A DNA stretch of 36,580 nt from contig CACWFV010000032.1 of the NCBI GenBank assembly GCA_902760315.1, forward strand, positions 1-36,580, read 5' to 3'. The notes below the pieces were generated by a model. That model was not told where the DNA came from. It worked only from the letters and a program-made list of their open reading frames with translations, and searched no databases. This stretch comes from an uncultured Bacteroidales bacterium. GTDB lineage: Bacteria; Bacteroidota; Bacteroidia; Bacteroidales; Bacteroidaceae. Position numbers and translations under genes: made by a program. Every line of letters starts with the position of its first letter. Position 1 is the first letter of the stretch. This document shows positions 1 through 9,059 of this stretch, in pieces.

Positions 1-870
1 CATACCCAGACGGCGGCGCTCCAGGGCAAACTCTACAATCAGGATGGCGTTCTTGGCCAACAGACCAATCAGCATGATGAGCGAGATCTGCATATAGATG
101 TCGTTGGCGTGGCCAAACAGCATGGTGAAGAGGAAACAGCCGGCCAAACCAAACGGTACGGAGAGCACAACGGCCAGCGGCAGGATGTAGGACTCGTACT
201 GTGCGGACAGAATCAAGTAGATGAAGATGAAGCACAGCAGGAAGATGAGGGCCGTGGAGTTGGTGGCCTTGGCTTCCTCACGCGTCAGACCTTGGTAGTC
301 GTAGGTATAGCCCTGGGGCAACATCTGGTCGGCAACTTCCTGGGCAGCCTTGATAGCCTCACCGGTAGAGTAGCCGTCGGCCACGGTAGCGGTGACGTTG
401 ATAGAGGTGAACAGGTTGAAGCGGTTGATGTTGCTAGGACCGTAGACGCGCTCCAGGCGGCAGAACTCCTGAACAGGCGACATGCCGGCCGGGGTACGTA
501 CATAGATGCTGTTGAGCGACTCCGGCGTCATGCGGCTTTCGGGCGAGGCCTGAATCATGACACGATAGAGCTTACCGTAGGCGTTGAAGTTGGAGGCGTA
601 GAGTCCGCCATAGTAACCCTGCAGGGTGGACAGGATGGTAGAGGGCGACACGCCGGCCTGCTTACACTTGGCCACATCCATGTGCAGCATGTACTGCGGA
701 TAGTTGGGGTTGTAAGAGGTCTGGGCGGTCTGGAACTCAGGACGCTTGTTCAGCTCAGCCAAGTAGTCCTTGACGATGCCGAAGAACTTGTCCAGCGAAC
801 CACCGGTGCGGTCCTGCATGACGAGCGACACACCACTGTTGGCCGAGAAGCCGGGAATCATAGGCGGTGC
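1..870 (-). pseudogene. RND efflux transporter, C-terminal part (runs off left edge)
   Basis: This is the downstream part of the AcrB-like transporter whose N-terminal part lies at 858-2813. From 870 leftward the minus strand reads APPMIPGFSANSG, the conserved start of the second periplasmic porter segment. It continues through SYNPNYPQYMLHMDVAK and the second-half membrane segments to AKNAILIVEFALERRRLGM at base 1. The Lys in AKNAIL corresponds to the proton-relay Lys940 of E. coli AcrB. The reading frame is open over all 870 bases but differs from the frame of the N-terminal part, and it has no start of its own, so it is translated only if the break is an assembly error or is bypassed. The 3' end of the gene and any following TolC-type gene lie outside the window. 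Confidence 0.85.
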
Positions 871-2813
871 GACAGTCCGCTGAGTTTCCAGAAGAAACCG
901 TGCTGGCGCTCTTCAAAGGGCTTCAGCTTGATGATGAACGTGGCCTGGTCGGAACCCGAACCGGCAATGAAGTTGTAACCCTGAATCTGCTCACGGTTCT
1001 GGATGGCTGGGTCGGCAGCCAGAATGCTGTCCACCTGACTGATGACCTGCTTAGTGCGCTCCACTGACGTGGCGGGCGGCATGGAGACGGTACAGAACAG
1101 GGTACCGGTATCCTCGTCAGGCACCAGACCCGTCTTGGTGGTAGACATCAGCACAACCATGGCCACGATGCCGACAACCACGCTGGCAAGGATGGCAAGA
1201 GGCTTGCGCACCAACTTCTCTACCTGGCCTTTATACTTGTCGAGCACCTTTTCGTAAGCAGTATTGAACGACGCATGGAAGCGGTCTATGACGGACATCT
1301 TCTTGGCATGGCCCTCAGCATCGTGCGGCTTCAGGAAGATGGCACACAGTGCGGGCGACAGCGTCAGGGCGTTCAGTGCCGAGATGAAGATGCTGACAGC
1401 CATGGTCACACCGAACTCACGGTAGAACGAACCCGTAGTGCCACCGATGAACGACACGGGGATGAACACCGAAGCCATCACCAGCGTAATAGAGATGATA
1501 GCGCCCGAAATCTCGTTCATGGCGTCGATAGATGCTGTCAGCGACGACTTGTAGCCCTGGTCGAGCTTGGCATGGACAGCCTCAACGACCACGACGGCAT
1601 CGTCCACCACAATGGCAATGGCCAACAGCAGGGCCGACAGCGTCAGCAGGTTGATGGAGAATCCCATGACGTTGAGGAAGAAGAAGGTACCTATCAACGA
1701 TACCGGCACGGCAATCAGCGGGATGAGCGTAGAGCGCCAGTCCTGCAGGAAGGCGTAGATGACGAGGAACACGAGGATGAGGGTGAACACCAGTGTGAAT
1801 ACCACCTCCTCGATAGAGGCATAGAGGAACTCGGTGACGTCGTAGTTGATCTTATAAATCATGCCCGGCGGGAACAGCTTGGCCTGCTCTTCCAGTTCGG
1901 CCTTCACCTGCTTGGCAATTTCGTTGGCGTTAGAACCGGCAATCTGCTGTACCATACCCATCACCGACGGGATGTTGTTGTTCTTCATCGAGACGCTGTA
2001 CTGCTGGCCGCCGAGTTCTATCTTGGCAACGTCCTTCAGCTTCAGCGTCTGACCGTTGGCATCGCTCTGGATGATGATGTTGCCAAACTCCTCGGCAGTC
2101 TTCAGACGACCGGTATAGCGCATGGCATACTCGTAGGCCACGTCGCTCTCCTGGCCAAACGAACCAGGAGCAGCCTCGATGTTCTGTTCAGCCAGCACAG
2201 CACTGATGTCACTGGGCATCAGGTTGTACTGCTTCATCACGTCGGGCTTCAGCCAGATGCGCATGGAGTAGGTCTTCAGACCAGGCGACTGCACGTCACC
2301 GACGCCCTGGATACGCTTGATGGCCGGAATGATATTGATGTTGTTATAGTTCGTCAGGAACTCGTCGTCGTAGCGGCCGTCGGAGGTCAGCGTGAACATG
2401 ATGACCTGAGAGGTCTGACGCTTCTGAACCGTCACACCGATGCGCGTCACCTCGGCAGGCAGCAAAGCCTGAGCCTGTTGTACGCGGTTCTGCACGTTGA
2501 CGGCACACATATCGGGGTTCATGCCCTGGCGGAACAGCACGCTAAGCTGTGCGGAACCTGCACCAGCAGTCGACGAGATGTAGTCCATACCCTCCACACC
2601 GTTGATGCTCTCTTCCAACGGCGTGACGACCGAATTCTTTACGGTCTCAGCATCGGCACCGGGATAGCTGGTCCACACCGCTACCGTAGGTGGCGCGATG
2701 TTGGGGTACTGCTCAATAGGCAGCGACACCAGGCCGATGAAACCCAGCAGGACGATGAGGATGGATATCACCGTCGACAGCACCGGGCGCTTGATAAATG
2801 TTGTAAAAGTCAT
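858..2813 (-). pseudogene. RND efflux transporter (AcrB/HAE1 family), N-terminal part, frame broken
   Basis: Inner-membrane proton/drug antiporter of the hydrophobe/amphiphile efflux family. The first 640 residues are well formed: cytoplasmic start MTFTTFIKRPVLSTVISI, TM1, porter domain, and TM4 with the proton-relay pair DD in AIVVDDAVVVVEAV. The family is usually 1030-1070 aa, but this frame stops after 651 aa. After FEERQHGFFWKLSG only a few off-frame residues precede a TGA at 858-860, while the expected downstream sequence (APPMIPGF) begins in another frame at 870. Compared with AcrB, roughly 30-45 residues that normally lie between these blocks are missing, so this is a deletion plus frameshift and not a single slipped base. 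It follows the membrane fusion gene by 34 nt, presumably as one operon. Real pseudogene and assembly error cannot be told apart from sequence alone. Confidence 0.85.
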
Positions 2814-2847
2814 ATCTCTTAACTCTTCACTTTTTTACTCCTAGCTC

Positions 2848-4005
2848 TTACTTATTTTTCATAGCGCCGACAATGTCGCCGGCAGTCATGGCCTTGGCCT
2901 GCTCCTGAATCTTCTGCTGATAGCGCTCAGGAGTGATGGGTACAATCTCCATACCGTCATTCAGTTTGGTAATACCATTGGTGACATACTTGTCGCCGGC
3001 CTTCAAGCCACCGGTGACGACATAGTTGTTGCCATCATCGTGCGGGTCTACCTGAATCTCGGTGTACTTCACCTTATTATCCTTACCGACAACATAGACG
3101 AACTTCTTGTTCTGCACCTCAGCGACACAAGCCTGCGGAACGATGATGACGTTAGAGCTTTGACGCGGAATGATGATGTTACCGGTAGCACCGCTCTTCA
3201 GCAGCTTCTCCGGATTGGGGAAGGCGGCGATGAGCTGGACGGAACCGGTAGCGGCATCGATGACACCACTCATCTTGCTGACGGTGCCCTCCTGCTGATA
3301 GATGCTGCCATCGGCCAGCTGCAACTTGACAGCGGGCAGTGACGACAGACCCTTCTGGGAAATGACCATGGCCTCTTTCTCGGTCACGGAGAAGTAGGCC
3401 TCCATAGAGGAGATGTTGGAGACAGTGGTCAGCACGTTGGAGCCGCTGACCAGCGCACCTTTTTTAAAGGGCAACGTGCCCACGACACCAGCGGCGGGCG
3501 ACTTGACAAAGCAGTAGCTCAGCGCTTCCTTGGCAGAAGCCAGCGCAGCCTGGGCCTGAGCCAACTGTGCCTGGGCAGACTCGAAGGTATTCTTGGAGGT
3601 CTGTAACTCGTAGTCGCCAATGACACGGTTCTTGTGCAACTGCTGGGCGTTGTCGTAGGTCAGCTTGGCCGTATTGCACTGCTGCTGGGCAGCATTAACG
3701 GCGGCCTGAGCCTGACGTACCTGAGCCTGATAGGTCTCGTTGTCTATCACAAACAGCACCTGACCGGCGCTGACACTTTGTCCTTCTTTGACATTAATCT
3801 GCGTAAGGAATCCTTGAGCTTTCGGACGAATCTCTACATCCTGAATACCCTTGATGGCAGCAGGATACGTGCTCTGCATGTCAGCACTTGACATGCCGGC
3901 AGTAGTTACAGGAAATTCGTTGTCGCCAAATGTTGGGCGGCCACCGCCACCACCACACGAAACAAGCATTGCAGCAATGGCTGCAAACATCAGAATTTTC
4001 TTCAT
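2848..4005 (-). CDS. RND efflux periplasmic adaptor lipoprotein (membrane fusion protein, AcrA/MexA-like)
   Basis: Periplasmic adaptor that would link the RND pump at 858-2813 to an outer-membrane TolC-type channel. The start MKKILMFAAIAAMLVSCGGG is a lipoprotein signal with the Cys of LVSC as lipidation site. The chain then shows the first lipoyl half (FLTQINVKEGQSVSAGQVLF), a long Ala/Gln-rich alpha-helical hairpin (QVRQAQAAVNAAQQQC to ALASAKEAL), the second lipoyl half (SPAAGVVGTLPFKKGALV) and beta-barrel and membrane-proximal domains. Length (385 aa) is normal. I chose the ATG at 4005 over in-frame ATGs at 4011 and 4059 because an AGG lies 7 nt upstream and the signal peptide is of normal length. 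A -7 promoter box lies at 4081-4088 and a palindrome at 4106-4123. Confidence 0.93.
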   Translation of the reverse strand: MKKILMFAAIAAMLVSCGGGGGRPTFGDNEFPVTTAGMSSADMQSTYPAAIKGIQDVEIRPKAQGFLTQINVKEGQSVSAGQVLFVIDNETYQAQVRQAQAAVNAAQQQCNTAKLTYDNAQQLHKNRVIGDYELQTSKNTFESAQAQLAQAQAALASAKEALSYCFVKSPAAGVVGTLPFKKGALVSGSNVLTTVSNISSMEAYFSVTEKEAMVISQKGLSSLPAVKLQLADGSIYQQEGTVSKMSGVIDAATGSVQLIAAFPNPEKLLKSGATGNIIIPRQSSNVIIVPQACVAEVQNKKFVYVVGKDNKVKYTEIQVDPHDDGNNYVVTGGLKAGDKYVTNGITKLNDGMEIVPITPERYQQKIQEQAKAMTAGDIVGAMKNK

Positions 4006-4080
4006 TTTCATACCTATAATTATATTATTCGAATAATCCTTGACAGAAAACTCAAACACACCAGTTTAGTTTTCAGACTG

Positions 4081-4088
4081 CAAATTTA
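4081..4088 (-). promoter_or_regulatory. -7 promoter box for the RND operon
   Basis: On the minus strand this reads TAAATTTG, a match to the Bacteroidetes -7 consensus TAnnTTTG, about 75 nt upstream of the adaptor start. No good -33 TTTG is visible at the usual 19-20 bp spacing, which would suit a promoter needing an activator or being regulated. Confidence 0.6.
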
Positions 4089-4105
4089 CTAAAAATTTCC
4101 AAGAA

Positions 4106-4123
4106 CCTATATAAACATATAGG
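4106..4123. promoter_or_regulatory. Inverted repeat upstream of the RND promoter (possible operator)
   Basis: CCTATAT-AAAC-ATATAGG: two perfect 7-bp arms around a 4-bp spacer, about 18 bp upstream of the -7 box, where the missing -33 element would be. The size and position suit a regulator-binding site. It also lies 25-42 bp downstream of the cca stop, so a weak AT-rich terminator is the alternative, although no T-run follows it directly. Confidence 0.45.
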
Positions 4124-4147
4124 ACAAACCAATATATTTAACAAAGT

Positions 4148-5578
4148 TTAGTTTGTTTTCAGTCCCATCTGTGCTGCTTTTTCCAACAACAGGCTCATCA
4201 GGGGCTCGCGTTCGTTCTCTACCTTATTGTCCAATACGGCATCTTTGAGATACTGTTTCAGCACACCAACCTCGCGAGACGGCCGCAGGTTGAAGAGCGC
4301 CATAATCTCGTTGCCGTCGATGACTGGCTGCAACAATCGTTTGTAGTCTTTCTCCTTCAGGTCGGTCAGTTTCTCACGCACCAGACGGAAGTTCTCCAGA
4401 AACATCTTCTTCTTCGTCTCGTTCTTGCTGGTGATGTCGGCCTCGCACAGCAACATAAGGTCGTCAATATCATCGCCGGCATCGTTCAACAGTCGGCGCA
4501 CAGCAGAGTCAGTCACCTCTTCGTCGGCAACGGCTTGTGGGCGCATATGCAGGTCTACCAGTTTCTGGACGTACTTCATCTCGGCTCCCATGGGCAGTTT
4601 CAGACGCCGGAAAATGGCGGGTACCATCTTGGCTCCTATCATGTTGTGGTTATGGAATGTCCATCCCACGGCAGCGTCCCAACGCTTTGACCTAGGCTTG
4701 CCGACGTCATGGAGCAGACACGCCCAGCGCAGCCAGAGTCCGGCTCCTTGCTGGGCGGCGTTTTCCAGCACCTCCAGCGTGTGGTAGAAGTTATTCTTGT
4801 GAGCACGTCCGTTACGCTGTTCAACGATGTCGAGGGCCGCTAGTTCGGGAAGAATGATGTGGAGCAAGCCGCTACGCAGCAAGTCTACGAAACCCTTGCT
4901 GGGGTGTGGCGCCATCATTATTTTGTTGAGTTCCACTTCGATGCGCTCGCCGCTGACTATCCTGATGCGCTCTGCCATGCGGCCCAGGGCATCAAAGGTT
5001 TCCGGCTCTATCTGGAAGTTCAGTTGGGTGGCAAAACGGATGCAGCGCATCATGCGCAACGGGTCGTCGGAGAACGTCACCTCCGGATCCAAGGGAGTGG
5101 CAATGATGCCATCCTCCAAGTCGGCAATACCATTAAAGGGGTCAACCAACTGACCGAAGCGACTCTTGTTCAAGCAAATGGCCATAGCGTTGATGGTGAA
5201 GTCGCGCCGGTTTTGGTCGTCCTCCAGCGTTCCGTTCTCTACAATGGGTTTACGCGAGTCGTGACTGTAGCTTTCCTTGCGGGCACCGACAAATTCTATT
5301 TCCTCATTGCCCATCTTGACCTGAGCCGTACCGAAATTCTTGAACACGCTGAGGTGGGCTCTTCTGCCCAGGCGCTTCTTCAAAGCGGAGGCCACCTCAA
5401 TGCCGCTGCCCACCACCACGACGTCGATATCGTTGGACGGGCGCTCCAGAAAAATGTCGCGTACATAGCCGCCAACGACATAGCACTCCACACCCATCTC
5501 GTCGGCCACCTGGCCGATGAGATGGAATATCTCCTTGTCCAGTATCTTTGCTAATGCTTGGTCTGAATACAGTTTCAC
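4148..5578 (-). CDS. cca: CCA-adding tRNA nucleotidyltransferase with HD domain
   Basis: Adds or repairs the 3'-terminal CCA of tRNAs from CTP and ATP. The class II nucleotidyltransferase head is complete: GGYVRD at residues 36-41, the metal-binding DID at 50-52 (NDIDVVVVG), and the RRDFTINAMA motif near 124-133. The poly(A) polymerase/CCA RNA-binding helices follow, then a C-terminal HD phosphohydrolase domain (LLHDVGKPRSKR, with a downstream FHNHNMIGAKM). Length 476 aa is normal for Bacteroidetes. The tRNA-Pro at 11678-11750 has no encoded CCA, so the enzyme is needed for de novo CCA addition. The -7 box at 5584-5591 ends only 5 nt before the start codon, so the mRNA is probably leaderless. 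It is divergent from the lipoprotein gene at 5652. Confidence 0.95.
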   Translation of the reverse strand: MKLYSDQALAKILDKEIFHLIGQVADEMGVECYVVGGYVRDIFLERPSNDIDVVVVGSGIEVASALKKRLGRRAHLSVFKNFGTAQVKMGNEEIEFVGARKESYSHDSRKPIVENGTLEDDQNRRDFTINAMAICLNKSRFGQLVDPFNGIADLEDGIIATPLDPEVTFSDDPLRMMRCIRFATQLNFQIEPETFDALGRMAERIRIVSGERIEVELNKIMMAPHPSKGFVDLLRSGLLHIILPELAALDIVEQRNGRAHKNNFYHTLEVLENAAQQGAGLWLRWACLLHDVGKPRSKRWDAAVGWTFHNHNMIGAKMVPAIFRRLKLPMGAEMKYVQKLVDLHMRPQAVADEEVTDSAVRRLLNDAGDDIDDLMLLCEADITSKNETKKKMFLENFRLVREKLTDLKEKDYKRLLQPVIDGNEIMALFNLRPSREVGVLKQYLKDAVLDNKVENEREPLMSLLLEKAAQMGLKTN

Positions 5579-5583
5579 GGCTG

Positions 5584-5591
5584 CAAAATTA
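5584..5591 (-). promoter_or_regulatory. -7 promoter box for cca (leaderless arrangement)
   Basis: Minus-strand TAATTTTG fits TAnnTTTG. Its last base is 5 nt from the A of the cca ATG, so transcription should begin at or within a base or two of the start codon. No clear -33 element is seen. Confidence 0.6.
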
Positions 5592-5634
5592 CTAAAAAAA
5601 TATGAATTATGCGTATTTATTTTGAATTATTTCG

Positions 5635-5642
5635 TACCTTTG
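5635..5642 (+). promoter_or_regulatory. -7 promoter box for the 5652 operon
   Basis: TACCTTTG, the most common form of the Bacteroidetes -7 box in this window, ends 9 nt before the ATG at 5652. It is back to back with the cca box, giving a 43-nt divergent promoter region with very short or no 5' leaders. Confidence 0.65.
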
Positions 5643-5651
5643 CAGACGCAA

Positions 5652-5936
5652 ATGAAAAAATATGTAAGCATACTGGTAGTAGTAGCGGCACTTGCATCCT
5701 GCAGCCACGGACGACAAAAAGAGTTAGAGCAGTTCCGGCTGAAAGTACGCTCGCAATTGCTGGAAGAGAAACTGGCAGAGGCTCAGCAGAAGCTGGCTCG
5801 TACCGACAGCATTTTGCAACAGCGTGATGGCGACGCAGACTCAACGCCGGGCTATATGGACTCGCTGGAGATAGCTGCCGACGTGCAGGGTGCCCAGATA
5901 CGCTACATTCACAGAAAGCAGAAGGAGATTCAATAG
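5652..5936 (+). CDS. Small lipoprotein with coiled-coil region, function unknown
   Basis: 94-aa protein starting MKKYVSILVVVAALASCSHG, a lipoprotein signal with Cys17 as the probable lipid anchor. After the anchor comes a highly charged stretch rich in Glu, Gln and Lys (residues 20-60, LEEKLAEAQQKLARTDSILQ) that should form a coiled coil, then a short acidic tail and a basic end. I do not recognise a named family. The start at 5652 is chosen because the signal peptide begins exactly there and the TACCTTTG box is 9 nt upstream. Longer in-frame starts would overlap cca and the promoter. It is followed 11 nt later by the DUF1599 gene, whose promoter box overlaps this stop codon. Confidence 0.85.
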   Translation: MKKYVSILVVVAALASCSHGRQKELEQFRLKVRSQLLEEKLAEAQQKLARTDSILQQRDGDADSTPGYMDSLEIAADVQGAQIRYIHRKQKEIQ

Positions 5937-5941
5937 TTTTG
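5934..5941 (+). promoter_or_regulatory. Possible internal -7 box overlapping a stop codon
   Basis: TAGTTTTG fits TAnnTTTG. Its first three bases are the stop codon of the 5652 lipoprotein gene, and it ends 6 nt before the ATG of the next gene. It could give a separate leaderless transcript for the DUF1599 gene. Chance matches to this box are possible and no -33 element is visible. Confidence 0.35.
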
Positions 5942-5947
5942 CACGGA

Positions 5948-6505
5948 ATGAAGGCTAACAACGAAGTAAAGACAAACGAAGAGTTTGAACAGACGCTGAC
6001 CGAGTGTCGCACACTGTTCGAAAAGAAGCTTCACGACTATGGAGCCTCGTGGCGCATATTGCGCCCACAGTCGCTGACAGACCAGCTGTTCATCAAGGCC
6101 AAGCGCATACGCTCGCTGGAAATCAAGAAAGAGTCACTGGTGGGCGAAGGCATCCGTCCTGAGTTCATAGCCCTCATCAACTACGGCATTGTGGGACTCA
6201 TACAGCTCAACCATGGTTTCAGCGATACAGTCGACATGGACAACAGCGCTGCCATGGCGCTCTACGACCAGTATGCCCACGAAGCGCTGGAACTGATGAA
6301 GCGCAAGAACCACGACTACGACGAGGCGTGGCGCGGCATGCGCGTCAGTTCGTATACAGACTTCATACTGACCAAGATAGAGCGCATCAAGGAGATTGAG
6401 AACCTGGAGGGCGCGACACTGGTCAGCGAAGGTATTGACGCTAACTACATGGACATCATCAACTATGCCGTCTTCGGAGCAATTAAGTTAAGAGAGGAGA
6501 ATTGA
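5948..6505 (+). CDS. DUF1599 (Nmad1-like) domain protein, two tandem copies
   Basis: 185-aa cytoplasmic protein built from two copies of one module. The first (about residues 12-85) has LFEKKLHDYGASWRIL, IKAKRIRSLE and ALINYGIVGLIQL. The second (about 105-180) has LMKRKNHDYDEAWRGM, TKIERIKEIE and DIINYAVFGAIKL. The repeated K-x-H/N-DYG/D-x-x-W pattern is the DUF1599 signature, a family named nucleotide modification associated domain 1 from domain-context studies. Its biochemical role in Bacteroidales is not established. I use the ATG at 5948. A TTG at 5939 is in frame but would lie inside the possible promoter box. It precedes the DoxX-like gene by 24 nt. Confidence 0.85.
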   Translation: MKANNEVKTNEEFEQTLTECRTLFEKKLHDYGASWRILRPQSLTDQLFIKAKRIRSLEIKKESLVGEGIRPEFIALINYGIVGLIQLNHGFSDTVDMDNSAAMALYDQYAHEALELMKRKNHDYDEAWRGMRVSSYTDFILTKIERIKEIENLEGATLVSEGIDANYMDIINYAVFGAIKLREEN

Positions 6506-6529
6506 GAGTCTACTGATGAGAGTTGAGAG

Positions 6530-7786
6530 ATGAGAAAGTTCGTCGTAAATATTGCACGCATGGTGTTGGCCGTAGTCCTGATATTCTCAGGATTCGTCAA
6601 GGCCGTAGACCCTATGGGTACGCAGTACAAGCTGACGGACTACCTGACGGCGCTGCACCTGCAACTGCTGACGCCCGAATTCCTGACGCTGGGCGCTTCG
6701 GTACTGCTGTCGGCCATAGAGTTTGGCGTGGGTATCTGTCTGCTCTTCGGCATTCGCAAAACCATCTCCACGTCGCTGGCGCTTCTGATGATGCTCGTCA
6801 TGACGCCACTGACGCTTTGGCTGGCGCTGGCCAACCCCATCAGCGACTGCGGCTGTTTTGGCGACGCTGTGAAACTGACCAACTGGCAGACTTTCGGCAA
6901 GAATGTGGTATTGCTCATCATGGCCTATACCGTGTGGAAACGGCCACACGACATCGTACGCTTCATCTCGACCTCCAGCCAATGGATAGCTACCAATTAC
7001 TCCGCCATCTTCATTCTCGCCGTGTCCGGATGGTCACTCTACGACCTGCCCTATATGGACTTCCGACCCTACAGCATAGGTACCGACCTGAGACAGGGCT
7101 GGCAACAGATGATGGAGGGAAAGGAGTCGCCCTACGCCGAGTTTTTCATACAGCGCATGGAGGACGGCGAGGACCTCACCGACTCGCTGCTCAGCAGGCG
7201 GGGTTACCTCTTTCTGCTCATAGCGCCACACGTGGAGAAGGCTGACGACAGCCAGCTGGACCTCATCAACCAAATGTACGAATACGCCGAGGACTACGAC
7301 TATCCGTTCTACGCACTAACGGCTAGCGGCGAGAAAGGCATTGAGCGCTGGCGCGACATGACGGGAGCGGAATACCCGTTCTGCCAGACTGACGACATCA
7401 CGCTGAAGACCATCGTCCGCAGCAATCCTGGACTAGTGCTGCTGAAGGACGGTGTCATCATCAACAAATGGAGCCACAACCGACTGCCCGACGAATATAC
7501 GCTGACGGACCGATTGGAGCGGCTGGAGATAGGCCGACTGTCTACCGAGTCCATGAGTGAGAAGATACTGGTCATCGTACTGTGGTACGTGCTGCCGCTG
7601 CTGTTGCTCACCATTGCCGACCGACTATGGGCATGGACAAGGTGGCTGAAACGGAAAGAACAGTCAAACAAGATATATCAACTTTTTAAACAAAAAACAG
7701 AAAATGAGAAAGAAAATCGTAGCAGGCAACTGGAAAATGAACCTGAACCTGCAAGAGGGAGTAGCTCTGGCCAAGGAGCTGAATGA
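6530..7786 (+). CDS. DoxX/MauE-like membrane protein with thioredoxin-like C-terminal part
   Basis: 418-aa inner-membrane protein. Residues 1-180 carry four to five hydrophobic helices of the DoxX/MauE redox-associated type ([28 protein letters not shown]; a Cys pair in SDCGCFGD). The middle (about 185-340) looks like a soluble thioredoxin-like fold ([25 protein letters not shown]), then one more helix ([19 protein letters not shown]) and a charged tail. The function is probably thiol or redox chemistry at the membrane, but the substrate is unknown. It overlaps tpiA by 83 nt in a different frame. The last 28 residues, rich in Glu, Asn and Pro, lie within that overlap and look like read-through, not a conserved domain. 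Confidence 0.85.
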   Translation: MRKFVVNIARMVLAVVLIFSGFVKAVDPMGTQYKLTDYLTALHLQLLTPEFLTLGASVLLSAIEFGVGICLLFGIRKTISTSLALLMMLVMTPLTLWLALANPISDCGCFGDAVKLTNWQTFGKNVVLLIMAYTVWKRPHDIVRFISTSSQWIATNYSAIFILAVSGWSLYDLPYMDFRPYSIGTDLRQGWQQMMEGKESPYAEFFIQRMEDGEDLTDSLLSRRGYLFLLIAPHVEKADDSQLDLINQMYEYAEDYDYPFYALTASGEKGIERWRDMTGAEYPFCQTDDITLKTIVRSNPGLVLLKDGVIINKWSHNRLPDEYTLTDRLERLEIGRLSTESMSEKILVIVLWYVLPLLLLTIADRLWAWTRWLKRKEQSNKIYQLFKQKTENEKENRSRQLENEPEPARGSSSGQGAE

Positions 7787-8465
7787 CGCACTGAAGGCTG
7801 ACAAGCCCAACTGCGACGTAATCATCTGCACACCGTTCATCCACCTGGCATCCGTTGCCAAGGAACTGGACCAGAACCTGATTGGTCTGGGCGCTGAGAA
7901 CTGCGCAGACAAAGAGAAGGGTGCCTTCACTGGTGAGGTGAGCGCCGAGATGGTCAAGAGCACCGGTGCTCAGTATGTCATCCTGGGTCACTCAGAGCGT
8001 CGCGAGTACTACAAGGAGACTCCCGAAATTCTGAAGGAGAAGGTGCTGCTGGCTCTGAAGAATGGTCTGAAGGTTATCTTCTGCATCGGTGAGTCACTGG
8101 CCGAGCGCGAGGCTAACAAGCAGAACGAGGTCGTCAAGGCCGAACTGGAAGGTTCTGTCTTCAACCTCTCTGAGGAGGACTTCCGTAAGATCGTCATCGC
8201 CTACGAGCCTATCTGGGCTATCGGCACCGGCAAGACAGCTACCGCTGAACAGGCCGAGGAAATCCACGCCTACATCCGCTCTATCGTAGCCGAGAAGTAT
8301 GGCAAGGCCGTAGCCGAGGACACCAGCATCCTGTATGGTGGTTCTTGCAAGGCTTCTAACGCTCCTGAGCTCTTCGCCAAGGCCGACATCGACGGCGGTC
8401 TTATCGGTGGTGCTTCGCTGAAGTGCGCTGACTTCAAGGGTATCATTGACGCTTGGAAGAAGTAA
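7704..8465 (+). CDS. tpiA: Triosephosphate isomerase
   Basis: Interconverts dihydroxyacetone phosphate and glyceraldehyde 3-phosphate in glycolysis and gluconeogenesis, in the cytoplasm. All active-site elements are present: NWK with Lys11, the electrophilic His96 in ILGHSERR, and the catalytic base Glu168 in [14 protein letters not shown], the loop that closes over substrate. A phosphate-binding GGS ([10 protein letters not shown]) and GG (GLIGGASL) follow near the end. 253 aa is normal. The start [13 protein letters not shown] is fixed by homology and lies inside the 3' end of the DoxX-like gene. Its stop codon directly abuts the start of the SPOR gene (TAAATG). Confidence 0.98.
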   Translation: MRKKIVAGNWKMNLNLQEGVALAKELNDALKADKPNCDVIICTPFIHLASVAKELDQNLIGLGAENCADKEKGAFTGEVSAEMVKSTGAQYVILGHSERREYYKETPEILKEKVLLALKNGLKVIFCIGESLAEREANKQNEVVKAELEGSVFNLSEEDFRKIVIAYEPIWAIGTGKTATAEQAEEIHAYIRSIVAEKYGKAVAEDTSILYGGSCKASNAPELFAKADIDGGLIGGASLKCADFKGIIDAWKK

Positions 8466-9059
8466 ATGAAGCATCTCCTACTATTATTAATACTGTGTAT
8501 CGGCATCCCCACGGGTGCCGGTGCACAGGCTTTCACCCAACGGCTACAGAGACAACCCGCAGCCGGACAGGGCTCGGTGACCATACACCAGAGCGACTCC
8601 ATCGACCAGCTGGTGAATTCTGCTATGTTGACAACGAAGAGTAGCACCACAACGACTAGCACGCCGAGAACTGCCGCCACCCAGGGCAACGCCGGCACCA
8701 AGACCACCACAACGACGGTCAGAACTGCCACCGCAAAGACGGAGCGTCAGCAGGAGATAGTGCCCGACACACTGCCCAAGATGATTCGCGGCGGTCACAA
8801 GGTGATGGGCTACCGTGTGCAGGCCTTTGCCGGAGGCAACTCGCGCAAGGACCGTCAACAGGCCGAACAGGTGCGCAACAGCATTAAGAGCCACTACCCC
8901 AACGTGCCGGTATACGTACACTTCTACTCGCCACGCTGGATTTGCCGGGTGGGTAACTACCGCACCTATGAAGAGGCTCACCAGATGCTGGTCAGCCTGC
9001 GCGAGCTAGGTTTCAGCCAGGCTACCATTGTGAAAGGAAAAATTACCATAGCATACTAA
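8466..9059 (+). CDS. Secreted SPOR-domain protein
   Basis: 197 aa. A Sec signal (MKHLLLLLILCIGIPTGAGA) is followed by a low-complexity linker very rich in Thr, Ala and Gln (about residues 55-95) and a C-terminal SPOR domain of about 75 residues (GYRVQAFAGGNSRKDRQQAE to KITIAY, with VYVHFYSPRWICRVGNY in the middle). SPOR domains bind denuded septal peptidoglycan, so a periplasmic role at division sites is likely. No lipobox is visible. The gene lies with no intergenic base between tpiA and folE, so all three are surely cotranscribed. Confidence 0.9.
   Translation: MKHLLLLLILCIGIPTGAGAQAFTQRLQRQPAAGQGSVTIHQSDSIDQLVNSAMLTTKSSTTTTSTPRTAATQGNAGTKTTTTTVRTATAKTERQQEIVPDTLPKMIRGGHKVMGYRVQAFAGGNSRKDRQQAEQVRNSIKSHYPNVPVYVHFYSPRWICRVGNYRTYEEAHQMLVSLRELGFSQATIVKGKITIAY

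Noticed and set aside
109-978. 289-codon open frame on the plus strand
   Set aside because: It runs antisense to the RND transporter, has no signal or domain, and the opposite strand has clear family motifs.
1275-2822. 515-codon open frame on the plus strand
   Set aside because: Mirror frame of the RND transporter N-terminal half. Extremely His/Arg/Asp-rich composition, as expected from antisense reading of GC-rich codons.
5939-5947. TTG start giving a longer DUF1599 protein
   Set aside because: The TTG lies within the possible -7 box. The ATG at 5948 fits the family start better.
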